Positions 1-11,401 of a stretch of DNA of 64,000 nt are shown piece after piece. The first letter of the stretch is position 1. Each line of letters begins with the position of its first letter. Origin of the DNA: Antennarius striatus (Eukaryota > Chordata > Actinopteri > Lophiiformes > Antennariidae); NCBI RefSeq assembly GCF_040054535.1, contig NC_090783.1:1695501-1759500 (forward strand). Reading direction: 5' to 3'. The position numbers and the translations under genes were made by a program. The notes under the pieces are model-generated. The model saw nothing but the letters and a program-made list of their open reading frames with translations. It was not told the origin of the DNA and did no database searches.

Positions 1-1039
1 CCAGATTAACAGGAACAAACTCTTTGTTTGTTTGTTTGTTTGTTGTTTGTCCTGAGGAGCCTCGACCGTCACAGGAGAACTCGACTCATTTGGGGGTTTT
101 TTTATTTCAGACAAATTAATGTCACATTTTTTTCCCACAACCTAAAAACGAGTGGTTTTTTTTATTCACGTCTTAAATTTTGTTCCTGCTTTACGCATTT
201 GTGCGTAACGGCTGCGTTGATCTTTGCGCCACTTAGGCTGCGCAAACTAAAATAAAACACAATTAAAGCCGCCGGGACGCGTCCCATTATGAACCCTAAT
301 GAGCCTTTTTATGTGTGTCTTCATGATACAAACATTTGAATATAATGGACTTAAAATTCCTCGGAAAAATTCAGAATCTCCAAACATAAAATTTACAATT
401 TTAGAGGCGGAAAATTCTTTTTATTTTTCTTTTAAGAATAAAGGACTCCAATTTGTTGAGCGATTTTCACTTATTATTGTGCATTTATTTTATTTATTTT
501 TCACAAAAACAAAAACAAAATTATTACTAAGAAAATTAATTAAGTCCTAATTAAACACGCGTTTTCATTAGTTTTTAATGAATTAAATAATTTGATTTCT
601 CCGCAGGTGCCTCGAACAAAAACACAGTAATCTCCGGTTTTCCATTGTGTTTTTTATTATTATAATTATTACTATAATTATTATTTCCCTCTATGTTTAT
701 ATTAATGTTATTTTTCTCCCTTGAAATAACAGCTAAAAAATGAAATAACAGCTCGCTCCTCTTTTCCTCATTGCGCTTTAAAAAATTCTCCCGTCCAATT
801 TCCTCTTTTTGGGGGGATAAATGGTGCAACTTGTAGCAATAATACCCCCTTCTTTCACACAAACGCCTCCCCGCTGTTTGCACCTTCAGCCCGGCTGCCC
901 CTGAAGCCTCTCGGCTGGGTTCTGGAAGAGCTTTTCTCCGCGAACAAAAAAAGCCTCCAGAAGGGGAACAAAGGTGATCACATTTTTCCTCCGTTTTCCC
1001 TTCTCTGCGCAGAATAACCCGCTGCCTGTCCCTCAAATG
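1..1039. other. AT-rich 3' flank of nkx2.3
   Basis: No gene is recognised. The stretch is AT-rich with runs of T and A, a short (TTTG)n tract near 24-48, and scattered TAAT homeodomain-type cores. The short open frames here have no recognisable domains. Confidence 0.6.
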
Positions 1040-1370
1040 GGAATATTAGGACGTCAATCTCACGGCCCCTGTGCACCTTTGTCTTTGCTGAGTGCCCAGC
1101 TCTGCCTACCACACACCTTTTGTCCGACAATCCAATGAGAGCCATTATTCCGGCTCCGCGCCGCGGCTGCAGCTCGCTCCTCGGGTGCATTTAGGTGCTT
1201 AATCGCGTCCCTTAAAAGATCTCAAATAGAGAAAAACTTCCTTCTTTCACGTCGCCTGGCACCAGAACAAAGAGTTCCTGTCGCCTGGCCTCTTCCAGCA
1301 GCTCTGAGGGCAGAAATTTGGCTCCGTGCGCCTCATTGGTGACTCAGCTCGGGTTGTTTCCATCTTTCTC
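1040..1370. promoter_or_regulatory. candidate conserved non-coding element downstream of nkx2.3
   Basis: This block has balanced base composition and no simple repeats, set in AT-rich surroundings. It contains a CTTTGTC Sox/TCF-like core, a CCAAT followed by a TAAT-type core around 1130-1150, and an ACAAAG core near 1265. That texture is typical of developmental enhancers around homeobox genes. The call is inference; no conservation test was possible. Confidence 0.25.
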
Positions 1371-1447
1371 TTCCTTATTTTTTAAAATATTTTGGCTCAA
1401 ATTCAGAATAAAACGCACCGTTTCTCGTTGTTGGTATTTTTTTCTGA

Positions 1448-1453
1448 TTTATT
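1448..1453 (-). terminator. nkx2.3: probable nkx2.3 polyadenylation signal
   Basis: TTTATT on the plus strand reads AATAAA on the minus strand, about 410 bases beyond the nkx2.3 stop codon. It is the first canonical hexamer I noticed downstream of the gene. Confidence 0.4.
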
Positions 1454-1860
1454 TGTTATAGATATGAAATAAAGGACAACAATTCTCTGACGAAACAAAC
1501 AAATCAATCCAACCTAAAAACAGAACAAGTTTAAAAAAAACCAACATTTGAAAACCGGATTTTGGAGTTCAGATGAGGCCTAAAGCGGGTCCGCCTTTTT
1601 GCGCGTCGGTGCCGAAACGGCACCGATTAACGGGTTCCTGGACCGCAAAGCGTGGGATTTCAGGCTCGTGCACGCGCACGCGCGTCCACGCACCACTGCG
1701 GGGCACGACTCATCCGGTGGATCAATACTGGTTCTGTGGTTTGAGCAAATCTAGCGCGCACGTCTAAACGGTGGTGGCTAAACGGAACCGGTTTAGAAAG
1801 AGGCGCTAGTTCTGTCCAGGTTTTGGGGGGTCGGGGTGTGTGTGTGTGGGGGGGGGGGGG

Positions 1861-3768
1861 CTACCAGGCCCGGATCCCTTGGCAGGAAGTGACCGCTGTC
1901 CCTTGGTGCGTCTGGCCCTGCGGGGAGCCGCCGAGGCCGCTCATGTTTCCCAAGTTCACGTTCATGAAGGCGTTGGGGGGTCCGGATGGGGGGAGGGCGG
2001 GGATGCTGCTGTACGTGCAGCTGTAGTTGCTGTTGTACGCGGGGCTGTTGTAGGTGTAGGTGGGGTATCCGTTGTACCCGTAGGGGTTGGACCCGTATGG
2101 AGAAGCGGCGGCGGCGGCGTAGCTCTGCGCGCCCCCCAGACACGGCTTCCCATCCCGGACCAGCACCGGCACGGCGACGCGCCGGGGCGGGGGAGGGTGG
2201 TGCTGCCCCGCCGCCTCCAGAGACTTGTCCTGCCGCTGCCGCTTGCACTTATAGCGGCGGTTCTGGAACCAGATCTTGACCTGGTTGGAGGTGAGCTTGA
2301 GGGAGGCGGCCAGGTGCTCCCGCTCGGGGGCGGACAGGTAGCGCTGCTGCTTGAAGCGCCGCTCCAGCTCGAACACCTGCGCCTGGGAGAAGAGAACCCG
2401 GGGCCTCCGCCGGCTCCTCTGCTTCTGCACCGGCCGCTCCGAGTCGCCCTGCCCGCCCTCCGACGCCTCCTCCCGGGACACCAGCCCGCAGCTCTCTGGA
2501 GAGGGGGGGGGGGTGGTGGAAAGGAACAGAAACCTCATGAAACTCGGGAAAACGACATTTATTTTTAGTGGGAGAGACAAAACAACTACAATCCAATCTA
2601 AATTATAATAAAACAATTAAATATTTCTCCTTAAATTATTAATCTAAGACCCTGAAATGCAGAATCTGGAGAATAAATAAAAAACCAGACAAACCGATTT
2701 ATGAATAAACGGATCAAACTGTTTAAACCGGTAAAGTTTTGACGTCCCAGCGGAGTGTTTATTGGCTCTACTTCACGGTGTCATTTTTTTTTTTACAAGC
2801 CTCTTTAAACTAATTGTCGGTTTACGGTTCGCTCATCTTCACAGCTGAAGCCACTAGAAAGTGTTTGACATCCGCGGGTTCTACCGGATCCGTCTCAGCC
2901 CCCCCCCCCCCCCCCCCCCACCTGAAGAACATTATTTGATCGTTTTTATTGCGCTCCTGTCCCGCTGCGTCCATTTTTCACCAAAACGACATTCATTTCT
3001 GCTTTAAAACAACCGGAACAACTTAAAATGGAAGATTTAATTAATTCTGTTATAATAAATACCGGATTAATAATCCAGATTCGGGGATAAGGGAGTTTTT
3101 AAAAGAGAAATTAAATGATATGTTCTTCTTCTGACCTTTTTGGCGAATGCTATTGGTGTAAAAAAGGACACATTCACTGCCGTTAAAGTCCCGGGTCAGG
3201 GTGTTCCTCATGTGCGTAAAAGCGCTGATTTTTAAACATTTAAAGCATTTTATATTAAAAATCCGTGTTTTAATATTTTGATTTTATTCTGTGTAACATT
3301 ATGAAGTCTTTTTAAGTAGTTATTTCTATTCCTACCCCCCCTCCACCCCCCATACTGCCTTTGTCTGGCCTCTCCGACACACTTACTGCTCTCCGGCTCC
3401 TCCTGCTCGTCCAGCTTGGCTCCCTGCAGCCCGGCGTGGACGTACATGTCCGGGGACAAGCTGGTGTCCCCCCCGCGGTCCTCCTCCCGCACCGCCAGCG
3501 CGCTCAGGTAGGCCAGGTTGTCCTCCCCGTCCGAGAAGGGGGGGCTGTCCCGGGCTCCGGCCAGCATGCAGGACGGCGCGGACTGGAAATTCTGCTGCTG
3601 GGAGGGAGAACCGGTGATCTGCTGGACGTGGGCCCCGTGCTGGAGCTCCAGGGCCCCCGCCCGGTGCTGGAGCTCCAGGCCCCCCCCGGCCTGCTGCTGC
3701 TGCTGCTCCAGTTTGAGGATATCCTTGACGGAGAACGGCGTGGAGGTGAGCGGGCTCTGCAGCATCAT
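1861..3768 (-). CDS. nkx2.3: homeobox transcription factor Nkx2.3
   Basis: Two coding exons, complement(join(1861..2495,3387..3768)), give 338 residues. The donor after 3387 reads GTAAGT, the acceptor before 2495 is a pyrimidine tract plus AG, and the junction keeps frame. The product is a sequence-specific nuclear transcription factor. Visible parts: the NK2 tinman motif [14 protein letters not shown] (residues 9-22); a glutamine run; a homeodomain at about 156-215 with [13 protein letters not shown] and the NK2-class Tyr at homeodomain position 54; the NK2-specific [13 protein letters not shown] (234-246); and the family C-terminus GIRAW. The start MMLQSP was chosen because NK2 proteins begin just before the tinman motif. 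An upstream in-frame ATG at 3855 is open but gives an unlike extension. Nkx2.5 or Nkx2.7 are alternatives by domain alone, but the neighbouring got1 and cnnm1 match the NKX2-3 locus of other vertebrates. A small internal duplication, LELQH twice (31-35 and 40-44), is unusual. Confidence 0.95.
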
Positions 3769-4200
3769 GTCCTCCAGCTCCTGCTCTACAGCACCGAGGA
3801 AGTGAATCCCACCGAGTAACATGCACACCCCCTTTCTCCGCGAACACCCCCCCACCTACCCTCTAATAAACCAGGAGCCCCTTCCGCGGCGGGCTGGGGC
3901 GCGGTGAGGCTTCGGAATCCCGCATCGCCTTGAAAACACACGGAGACGCGGGTGTGACTCCCGGTTTTGTCCATGCGGGTGTCCGCTCTGACAGATGGAA
4001 GGTCGGGTTTTGTGGCTTCGGACCTGGGGGGGCGACTGAGCGCCGCTGCCTCCTCTGATGTCACTGGGGGAGGGACGTGTGAAATGAAAAGTCCGTGTGG
4101 GCTCGAAGGGAATCATTTGAGGAAAACAGGGGAGAGGGTGGGGCGTGTGTGACGTACGCGCGCATACCGGGTTTGTTTCGGGGGGGGGGGGGGCACTTAA
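3769..4200 (-). promoter_or_regulatory. nkx2.3: probable nkx2.3 promoter-proximal region
   Basis: This lies immediately upstream of the nkx2.3 start. On the minus strand a TATA-like TTTATTAGAG lies at 3870-3861. A CACTTAA at 4194-4200 (TTAAGTG on the other strand) is an NK2 homeodomain core that could allow auto- or cross-regulation. The transcription start cannot be fixed from sequence. Confidence 0.4.
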
Positions 4201-4479
4201 TATGGGGGAGCTGACACCCCCGGTTTTCCTCTGTCCACAGGTTACGGGTTTATCCACCTTGAATCCGACCCCGGAACCTTTTTACGCACAAACGTTTCTA
4301 CACGAACCCACCAGCGGGAGCAGCTGCGTGGGTGGAAACGAGTGATCCACGCGTGATATTCACTGATGCGTTTGTTTGCGGGTTTCAGGTATCGATCAGT
4401 GCGCGCGTTCCTGCTGCTGCTCGTGCGTAAATGCGCGCACCCTTTGGAGAGGCGCGCCTGCAAGACGGTGGCGCGTCAA

Positions 4480-4960
4480 GGTCAGCTGTCAGGTCAAGAC
4501 TTAAATCTGGGGTTGGGGGGGCTCGTTGTTTAAGTTCAGCCTGTGATTGGAGGAAAATGAAAACCGGGGGTTTGTTATTATTGATTAACCAAAAAAACTG
4601 ATTGATTTGGGATCGATTTGGCCTAAAAGAGCTTTTTTCCCCCGCTAAATTCTGCCTGTCTGCTGGTTTCTATACTTTATAATTATTCATAATTATTATA
4701 TTTCACTAAATTAATCTCCACACAGTCATCTGTCAGCTCATCCAGGGGCTGCATGTTTTTCTTAGACCCAGATCCGCGTCCTGCAGCCCGGCCGCCCGGC
4801 AGCAGCTGGTCTCGGTGTCTCTCTGCCCTCTTTATCGCGGTTGTTGTATTAATAACCGCGCTGGGGCCGATAAGCAGGGCCCCCCGGGGCAATTAAGATT
4901 CCTCCAGGAAAACTAAGTGACGTTTTTAGCCCGGCCTAATCTGCTCCTATCAGCTCCCCT
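4480..4960. promoter_or_regulatory. candidate enhancer upstream of nkx2.3
   Basis: A repeat-free block. It has an E-box CAGCTG near 4483, a near-palindrome GCGGTT...AACCGC around 4838-4860 enclosing ATTAATA, a GATAAG at about 4868, a TTTATC at about 4832, and AATTAAG at about 4891. GATA, E-box and homeodomain sites close together suggest a mesodermal or endodermal enhancer. This is inference from motifs only. Confidence 0.3.
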
Positions 4961-7299
4961 TTCCGTTTTCCAGCGGGACCCCCTCACCTCCGCGCCTCCT
5001 GCGGGCTCCTCTGACAGCAAACAGGCGCAAAACGTTTGAAAAAGTGTTGAAATAATAATGAAATATGTGTGGTGTAATCTTTATTTTAATCTTCCAGCTG
5101 TTTTAACATTTAAAAGTGGTGAATATTTCACTAGTAAAGGCAAATATTTTCATTTTTCACTGAAGATTTTTTTTTTAAAATTTCATTTCTGCTCTCTCCA
5201 GCAGCTTTCAGTTATTATTTCTTGATTACTTTTCCAACTTCACGCGTAAAACCCGGAACATTCCCAGGAAGATGAGCCGGGATTCTTCCGGTAACTTCTG
5301 CCACAGTTTATGTTGAGTTTCCTCGGAATCGCCACCCTTTAAACGTGGAATTAGATCAAGTGTTTGAAGGGAAAGTTTATTTCAAGCAATAAATGTCATC
5401 TCAGAAACAGAGATCAACGGTTTGTGGTTCTGATGGGTCGATGAGGAGAGTGGGGATTAAAGGTCAGTGCTTTTATTGTGAAATTACGCCTCTTAAATAT
5501 GTTTTTATACCAAAAACCTGGGGAAAATGGATTTAGAGCACAAATAGAATCACATAAAACTCCATCGTTAGATTTAATAGCAGCTTCCAATAATAAACTT
5601 TAGATGTAACATTTTTCATGTTAAAAAAAAAACTAATTCTGACTTCCTTTATTTTATTTATTTCCTGTTTTAATTACTTTAGTTTGGTTTCGTTTTAGAT
5701 CCTCCAGTTTTATGAGTTGTTATGAATTTTAAAGAAAAATGTTGGGAAAAATTTAGTTTTCAATATAAATATAGAAGAATTTTAATAAATAACAAATTAA
5801 ATTTGATGTAAAAATATTTTCAAAAATATTGAATTCTCTATAAAACCAGGGAAAAACACAAAAGTTGTGTTAGTTGTGATCAGCTGTGAGGAAAGTGTAA
5901 ACGTGATCCCCTAGACTGATCCGGATCAGAGACTGAGTTCTGGCCTCTGATCTGGATCAAAAACCAGATTCTGATTCTGATTCCCAGATTCTGATTCTAA
6001 TCTGGATAGAAAACCAGATTCTGATCCAGACCAAAAACCAGATTCTGATTCTGATCCAGATCAGACAGCGGGTTCTGATCAGTCTGGATCAGACATGTGC
6101 AGGGTTCTTTATGGTGACTCCTCTTTGACTCACCTTTTCTTCCTCCATCATCATCATCATCATCCTCCTCCTCCTCGTAAAGACGGGCCAAACAGGACCG
6201 AGAGTGTTTAGACTGGTACACATTCATTTTAAATAAGCATTAAATCCAACGACGCCAGGCTGGGCGCCGATGGGCCGGCGCTCTGAAGCACCGAAGGAAA
6301 TCAAAGCTGTTTGAGTTTGACTCAGAGACGAAACTTTGGGCCGGAAAGTTATTCCAGGACAAAGTTTCCAAACCGGACTTGATGGATCTTCATGGATCCT
6401 TGAAAGGATTCCAGGATGGAGTTCCAACACAGATCAAGTTCAGAACTCAACCAGCAAAGAAAGAAACCTGGAACAGAATCATGTGAATTAATAACCACAA
6501 AAAAACCCCTCTGGGGTGGTCATGTGACCCAGTCCAGACCCAATAAGGGAGCTCCAGAGGGACAAATTCAGTCGGCAATGGTGATTGGCTCTTATTACTC
6601 AAGATGCAGCAATACAAAAAGATTTAACCAACACCTAGCAGCTAGCAGCTGTTAGCATTTAGCAGCTATTGGCAGCTGTTGGTAGATATTAGCAGCTAGC
6701 AGCGGTTAGCGGCTGACTCACAGAAGAAATAAATTCACTTCACATTTAAGCGTCAGCCTCAGGATGGGCCTCCTGGATCAAAACTGAGAGCTGCTCTTCC
6801 TCTTCTTCCTCCTCCTCCTCCTCACATTGTGTTTTACCCACACTGCCCCCGGTGGTTTCCCCCGGTACTGCTCCGTCAACCGCCAGCTTCCAGGACCTGA
6901 ACCTATGATCTGAGTCTGTCTTCATTTAAAGGAGCTGTTAGACGTCACACCTCTTTGTTAGCAACATGCTAGTGCTAACTCAGTGTTAGGGAGGGTAAAC
7001 AAGCTGATATGCTTCGTGTGAACGACCTCGGCCTGTCCTCCACGGATCCCCGGAGGGTCCAAATAAAGACGTGATGTAGAAACTGTCAGGAATCAGAAGG
7101 GGCAGTTAACCAGCTTGGGTGAGCCCCGGGGGCCACGCCTCGGCCCCCCTGAGGTTTAGTCGTCAGGTCTGAGCCCTACAGGACTGAGGATCGGCGTGAC
7201 CCTCAGATAAACATCAGGAGGAAGCGCGTCTTTGGAGCCTGGCTGGTGCTGACGGAGCTGGAAGGAAGACGTGACCTTTGTGCAGCTCCTGTTTGGCCC
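4961..7299. other. intergenic DNA without a recognisable gene
   Basis: AT-rich DNA followed by degenerate short repeats: CCAGATTCTGATTC-type units at about 5940-6090, and AGCAGCTGTTAGC-type units at about 6640-6715. No open frame here has a recognisable domain. Confidence 0.5.
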
Positions 7300-7316
7300 C
7301 TTATCTCTGAGATAAG
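7300..7316. promoter_or_regulatory. palindromic double GATA site
   Basis: CTTATCTCTGAGATAAG is a perfect inverted repeat with 8-base arms and one central base. Each arm carries an (A)GATAAG GATA-factor site. It lies in non-repetitive DNA about 3.5 kb upstream of nkx2.3. Confidence 0.4.
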
Positions 7317-7524
7317 TCAGGGGACAGTTGGCAGACGTCTGAAGGGCCCCGCATCAGGACGGCCCCTAATGGACCATCAGGCTGTCTGTCACATGGTTTC
7401 TAACTCCAAAACGGTTTAAAATGACGGTTTAATCAGAATCAAACGTGTCTCAGAATCGTTTCACTAAATATCAGGTTCTCTCCTCTTCCTCTTCCGCTCC
7501 TCTTCGTCCCACCACCAGAAGGTG

Positions 7525-7637
7525 TTTCCATTCAGGGTAGTCCTGCATGTCTGGAGTGACCCCCCCACCTCCCAGCTGGGTTAGGCTACAGCCCCCCCAA
7601 AGAGAACCTGAACAGGATGAAAAAGATAATGGATGGA
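7525..7637 (+). mobile_element. 3' part of a tRNA-derived fish SINE
   Basis: The block runs from CCATTCAGGG-type text through CCAGCTGGGTTAGGCTACAG to a tail ending AATGGATGGA. This resembles the end of the very common fish SINE whose tail reads 'CCAGCTGGGATAGGCTCCAG ... AATGGATGGA'. It is truncated at its 5' end and runs into a (TG)n tract. Relatives lie at 34083, 47627 and 56361 in this window. Confidence 0.55.
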
Positions 7638-7662
7638 TTTTTTATTAATTCCAATTATGATG

Positions 7663-7665
<3 letters not shown>

Positions 7666-7740
<75 letters not shown>
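7666..7740. repeat. (TG)n microsatellite
   Basis: An uninterrupted 75-bp dinucleotide tract directly after a SINE tail. Confidence 0.97.
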
Positions 7741-7744
<4 letters not shown>

Positions 7745-7856
7745 GAGGTAACAATAGGAAATGCTACACCTCTTGTCTGCTGTCATTTGCGGCCCAGCGG
7801 AGGCGCCAGGCGGCTCTGGATGGTTGGATGGAACTAATCTCAGCCAGCCGCTGCAA

Positions 7857-7858
<2 letters not shown>

Positions 7859-7910
<52 letters not shown>
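7859..7910. repeat. (TG)n microsatellite
   Basis: About 51 bp of pure dinucleotide repeat, 119 bp after the previous tract and in the same orientation. Confidence 0.97.
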
Positions 7911-7912
<2 letters not shown>

Positions 7913-8145
7913 CTCGAGTTTGCTCTTTCCATTAAACTGCACAGAAACCAAAGAGAATAAATAATAACTACAACAAATAAACAATAATCGGAACTTTTCC
8001 TCAAGGGACAATTGAAATAATCGGTGATATTATTATAACTGCAGCAATCCTGCAACAGGAACATTTTAAAACTCAGTTTCTGTTTAGTTCGATTTGTTTT
8101 AGTGTCTTAAACTCAGAGACAATTAAAAGAGTCTGTATTATAATT

Positions 8146-8440
8146 TTTTATTATTATTATTATCATCATCATCGTCATTACTATTATTATTATTATTACT
8201 ATTATTATTATCATTAGTAGTATTAGTATTAGTATTTGTAGTAGTATTATCATTAATTATCACTAGCATCGTTATCGTTATTTTTTCAATTATTTTTTTT
8301 CATTATCATTATTGTTAATATCATCATAATTATTATTGCTAATATTACAATTATCGTTTATTGTAATTATTATTATTTCTATTATTAATATTATTACTAT
8401 TGCAATTATTATTATTATTAATATTTTGATATTTTTCCAC
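8146..8440. repeat. ATT/ATC-rich trinucleotide-like low-complexity region
   Basis: Degenerate (TTA)n mixed with ATC, TAG and ATT runs for about 300 bp. No gene content. Confidence 0.85.
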
Positions 8441-8859
8441 ATTACGGACATACAGAATTATTTTTATCATTTCACAGTAATTATTTCTGCCACTCCATTT
8501 TTTTCTTTGTCTAATTTATTTGATCAGGATTCGGGTGAATATCGATATTTATAATATTGATCTTTGCTCGCGCGCTCATTCGTTAAAACTATTATTTAGA
8601 TTTGAACTTTTTTATTATTCCGCGCGTCTGAAAACTTTAAACTTTAAGGTGGAATCTTTAATTCATTCCTCCTCTAATTAATTCCTTCCCGTCAGAATAA
8701 ACGTAACAGAGCTCAACGATCCCCCACGTCTTAAAAACATGCGCGTAAAGTTCGCGCGTCTCGACTCCCGCGGTTTTAAAACCTGTTCGCGCGCGTTGCG
8801 CGTGCACGCGCGCGTGTGTTTACATAGCGGAGGCCTGAGCCGGTAATAGGTCCATTAAG

Positions 8860-9060
8860 ACAAGTGGGGAGACGTCACCTCAGAGATCCGTAACGTCCGG
8901 CCACACACCCACCGCACCTCCGCGGATCGATTCCTCCTACCAATCAGTGACGTCACACTTCATAACGCGGGTTTAGACGTCAGCTCTGGCCCTCCGGGTC
9001 GTTTCCCAGCCCGGGGAGGGGGCCTCCTATATATCTCCCTACCCCAGATCCACGCATGAC
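8860..9060 (+). promoter_or_regulatory. orphan CCAAT-CRE-TATA promoter-like block
   Basis: In order on the plus strand: GACGTCA at 8871-8877; CCAAT at 8940-8944; a full cAMP-response element TGACGTCA at 8948-8955; another GACGTCAG at 8976-8983; and TATATAT at 9028-9034 in a G+C-rich context. The spacing fits a core promoter initiating near 9060. A CAAGTGG NK2-type site lies at about 8861. It points away from nkx2.3 and no known gene follows for 10 kb, so it could drive a non-coding RNA or be an enhancer. Confidence 0.4.
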
Positions 9061-9100
9061 GCAACGGCGTGTGTTTACGCAGCCGTCCGGGCCGCGGTGA

Positions 9101-9224
9101 ATGGTTTACCTAACGGGACTTCTGTTTCTCGTTCTCTGTCACGCACAACGCCAGAACCCGCATGACAAACGAGCGTCTCTTACCGGCAGAGGAATTCATG
9201 ATTTATGTGGGAATTTTTTTTTTT

Positions 9225-9283
<59 letters not shown>

Positions 9284-9433
9284 TCATATTGTTGCGCTTT
9301 TTTAAGGTGGAATCAACCGGAGCTGGACGCGCGTCGGGTGGGAGACCCTCTCCCGAAGCCCCCCCACCACCACTTCCATTGTTATTCCCGCAGAGGAAAC
9401 AAGTCGTTACGGCCGCGCAGCTCTGATTTATGA
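9101..9433 (+). other. small ORF with signal-peptide-like start, downstream of the TATA block
   Basis: The first ATG after the TATA box at 9028 opens a 110-codon frame. It starts MVYLTGLLFLVLCHA, a hydrophobic stretch ending in a plausible signal-peptidase site, followed by QRQNPHDKR with a Lys-Arg pair. After about 43 residues it runs into Cys-Val coding imposed by a (TG)n tract, so the frame as it stands is not credible. Only the first part could be an exon of a secreted peptide, and I see no convincing splice donor. No homology is recognised, and chance is the most likely explanation. Confidence 0.15.
9227..9282. repeat. (TG)n microsatellite
   Basis: A 56-bp dinucleotide tract preceded by a T run. 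Confidence 0.97.
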
Positions 9434-9619
9434 CCGTGTTGTTTCTGGACTCAAGTAGAAAAAAAATAAAAGTTCCATGTGATGAATTTGATGAGAAATA
9501 AAGAGAATAAAAGTCGCTCTGGGATCAGTTATTATTATGATGACTAACACCCCCCCCCCCCAGGCCACGTGATGATGATGATGTGACTCCCGTTTACTCA
9601 GAGCCCACGTCTGTCTGTC

Positions 9620-9900
9620 TGTGTATAAACTCGGGGGCATTAGTGCCTCCAGGGTGGAGACAGACCACTCCATCACGGCGCAGACAGTCCGGATTCCCCC
9701 TCCCTGCGCCATTAGAGCCCCCTCGCCCCCGGTTTTTTTCCCCTCTCTGTTTCGTCTCCTTTATCAGCTCTCTATCTCCCAAACAGCTCAGCCGGGGCTG
9801 CTTTACAACCTGCCGAGGGTTCCAGCCATCAATCACCGCCGGCTGAGCTCCGCCAGGCCCGGACCATCTCCGTCCGGGTGTGGGGATCCGTTTTCTGGAG
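9620..9900. promoter_or_regulatory. candidate conserved non-coding element
   Basis: A repeat-poor block containing TTTATC, CAGCTCAGCC and its inverted partner GGCTGAGCT (about 9784-9848), and CATCAATCA (a PBX/HOX-like site, about 9827). It lies about 6 kb upstream of nkx2.3. This is inference from texture only. Confidence 0.22.
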
Positions 9901-11258
9901 CGTCTGGTGCGTTTATGTAAAAATAAAATAATTCTAAACATTTTTTTTTTTTTTGCAGAATGGAGTGAAAAAAAAAAGGATTTTCATTTAATTTCTAGAA
10001 CATAATCAGAGCGAGAAAAAAAACACAAACGGTGTTTATTTCACTCATTTTCATCGAAACTCTTCACATAATTTACAGTTTCGGTTATTTTGAGGCACAG
10101 ATGCGTAAAGGGATACACTTCCATCAATATAAATGTATAAAAATTATAAAATGTGAGCTCAATCAAAAGAAAAAAAAATATTTTTAACTCCAAAAAAGGA
10201 AGAAATGCTTCTCTAAACATTTTTCTTTCTTTATCTTTGATGCTTCGTCAGTTAGAATTAATGCTTTAAACCGTTTTTTCCCTTCAGCCTCCTTCATCCA
10301 CATGTTCTCACTATTTGTAATCGTCCGTCACGCAGGGAGGCTCGATGGTGAAGGATATACAGTATCTGCTCCGGCCTTCGCGGCCCCCTCCCTGAATGAA
10401 TGTCTTGCAGGAACTCACTTGTTCAGAAAACGCGGAGAAAGTTCCCACTCACACGACCTCTGTCAGGCCTTGATGGATGAACCCCCCAATGAAGACGGAA
10501 AGATTCAGGCGCGTCACGTGAACGGAAAAGCCTCATTTATGTCACTTAATCTTATTTAAAATAAAAAAAAAACCTTTAAAATGCTAATTTAAATGTGATT
10601 TGTTGCATTATTTCTTCTTTGGTTCGTCTGCGTTATTCGCTTTTACGCACAGGTTTACGCACGAAGCGCCAAGTCACTTTTACGCGTAAACCGCGCACGT
10701 TTGCGTTAAGCCGCCGTTGCCTCCCCTGTAACGGAGGACGGAGACCCGCGCAGCCCGCGGTGGGTCCCCGGGTGGCTCCGGGTGTTTAGCCGGAGGAAGG
10801 GCCTGTTTCCTGGATCAGCCTAAACACGGGCCTCCGGAGCGCCGCGCTCAGGCGGGTCCGGCCCGCTTCTGGCCGGACGGACACCGGCAATAGATCAACC
10901 CCCACCCTCCCACCCTCCCATCCCAGAGGGTTATAGCTAGGAAGGCTCCGGAAGAGAAGGGGGTCAAGGGCCCCCTGTACCGCCGCTGCTGGGGTGTTTG
11001 TCATCCTTACGCCCGTTGGGATGACAGCAGGGCGGAGGATGTTTACGCTGCGTCTTCCTGCCGCTAACTTTCACTTTCACTTCCAGAGGGAAGAAGTTAA
11101 GAGGAAAAACCTGAAGGGATCAAGTCAGGAGGGTGTAGAAGATTAAACATCACGAAATACCTTCAAGAAATAATTACATTCTATTTAGTCTGGATGATTT
11201 ATTTAGTTAAAAAATAATAAAAAACTCGATTAAAATCAGCATCTTCGCTCTCGGTTTC
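9901..11258. other. intergenic DNA, no gene recognised
   Basis: Unique-looking DNA with A/T runs, a moderately G+C-rich part at 10640-11010 and no recognisable coding exon. CACTTAA (NK2-type) occurs near 10533. Confidence 0.4.
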
Positions 11259-11401
11259 CCTCTTCCTCCTCCTCTTCCTCCTCTTCCTCCTCCTCCTCGT
11301 CCTCCTCTTCCTCCTCCTCCACCTCCTCTTCCTCCTCCTCTTCCTCATCTTCCTCCTGCTGCTCCTCCTCTTCCTCCTCCTCTTCCTCCTCCTCTTCCTC
11401 C
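11259..11401. repeat. polypyrimidine (TCC/TTCC)n tract
   Basis: About 140 bp of almost pure C and T on the plus strand. Mirror-like polypurine/polypyrimidine DNA of this kind can form triplex structure. Confidence 0.9.

Noticed and set aside
1840-2568. 242-codon plus-strand frame overlapping nkx2.3
   Set aside because: It is antisense to the homeodomain exon and open only because of high G+C. It has no domain.
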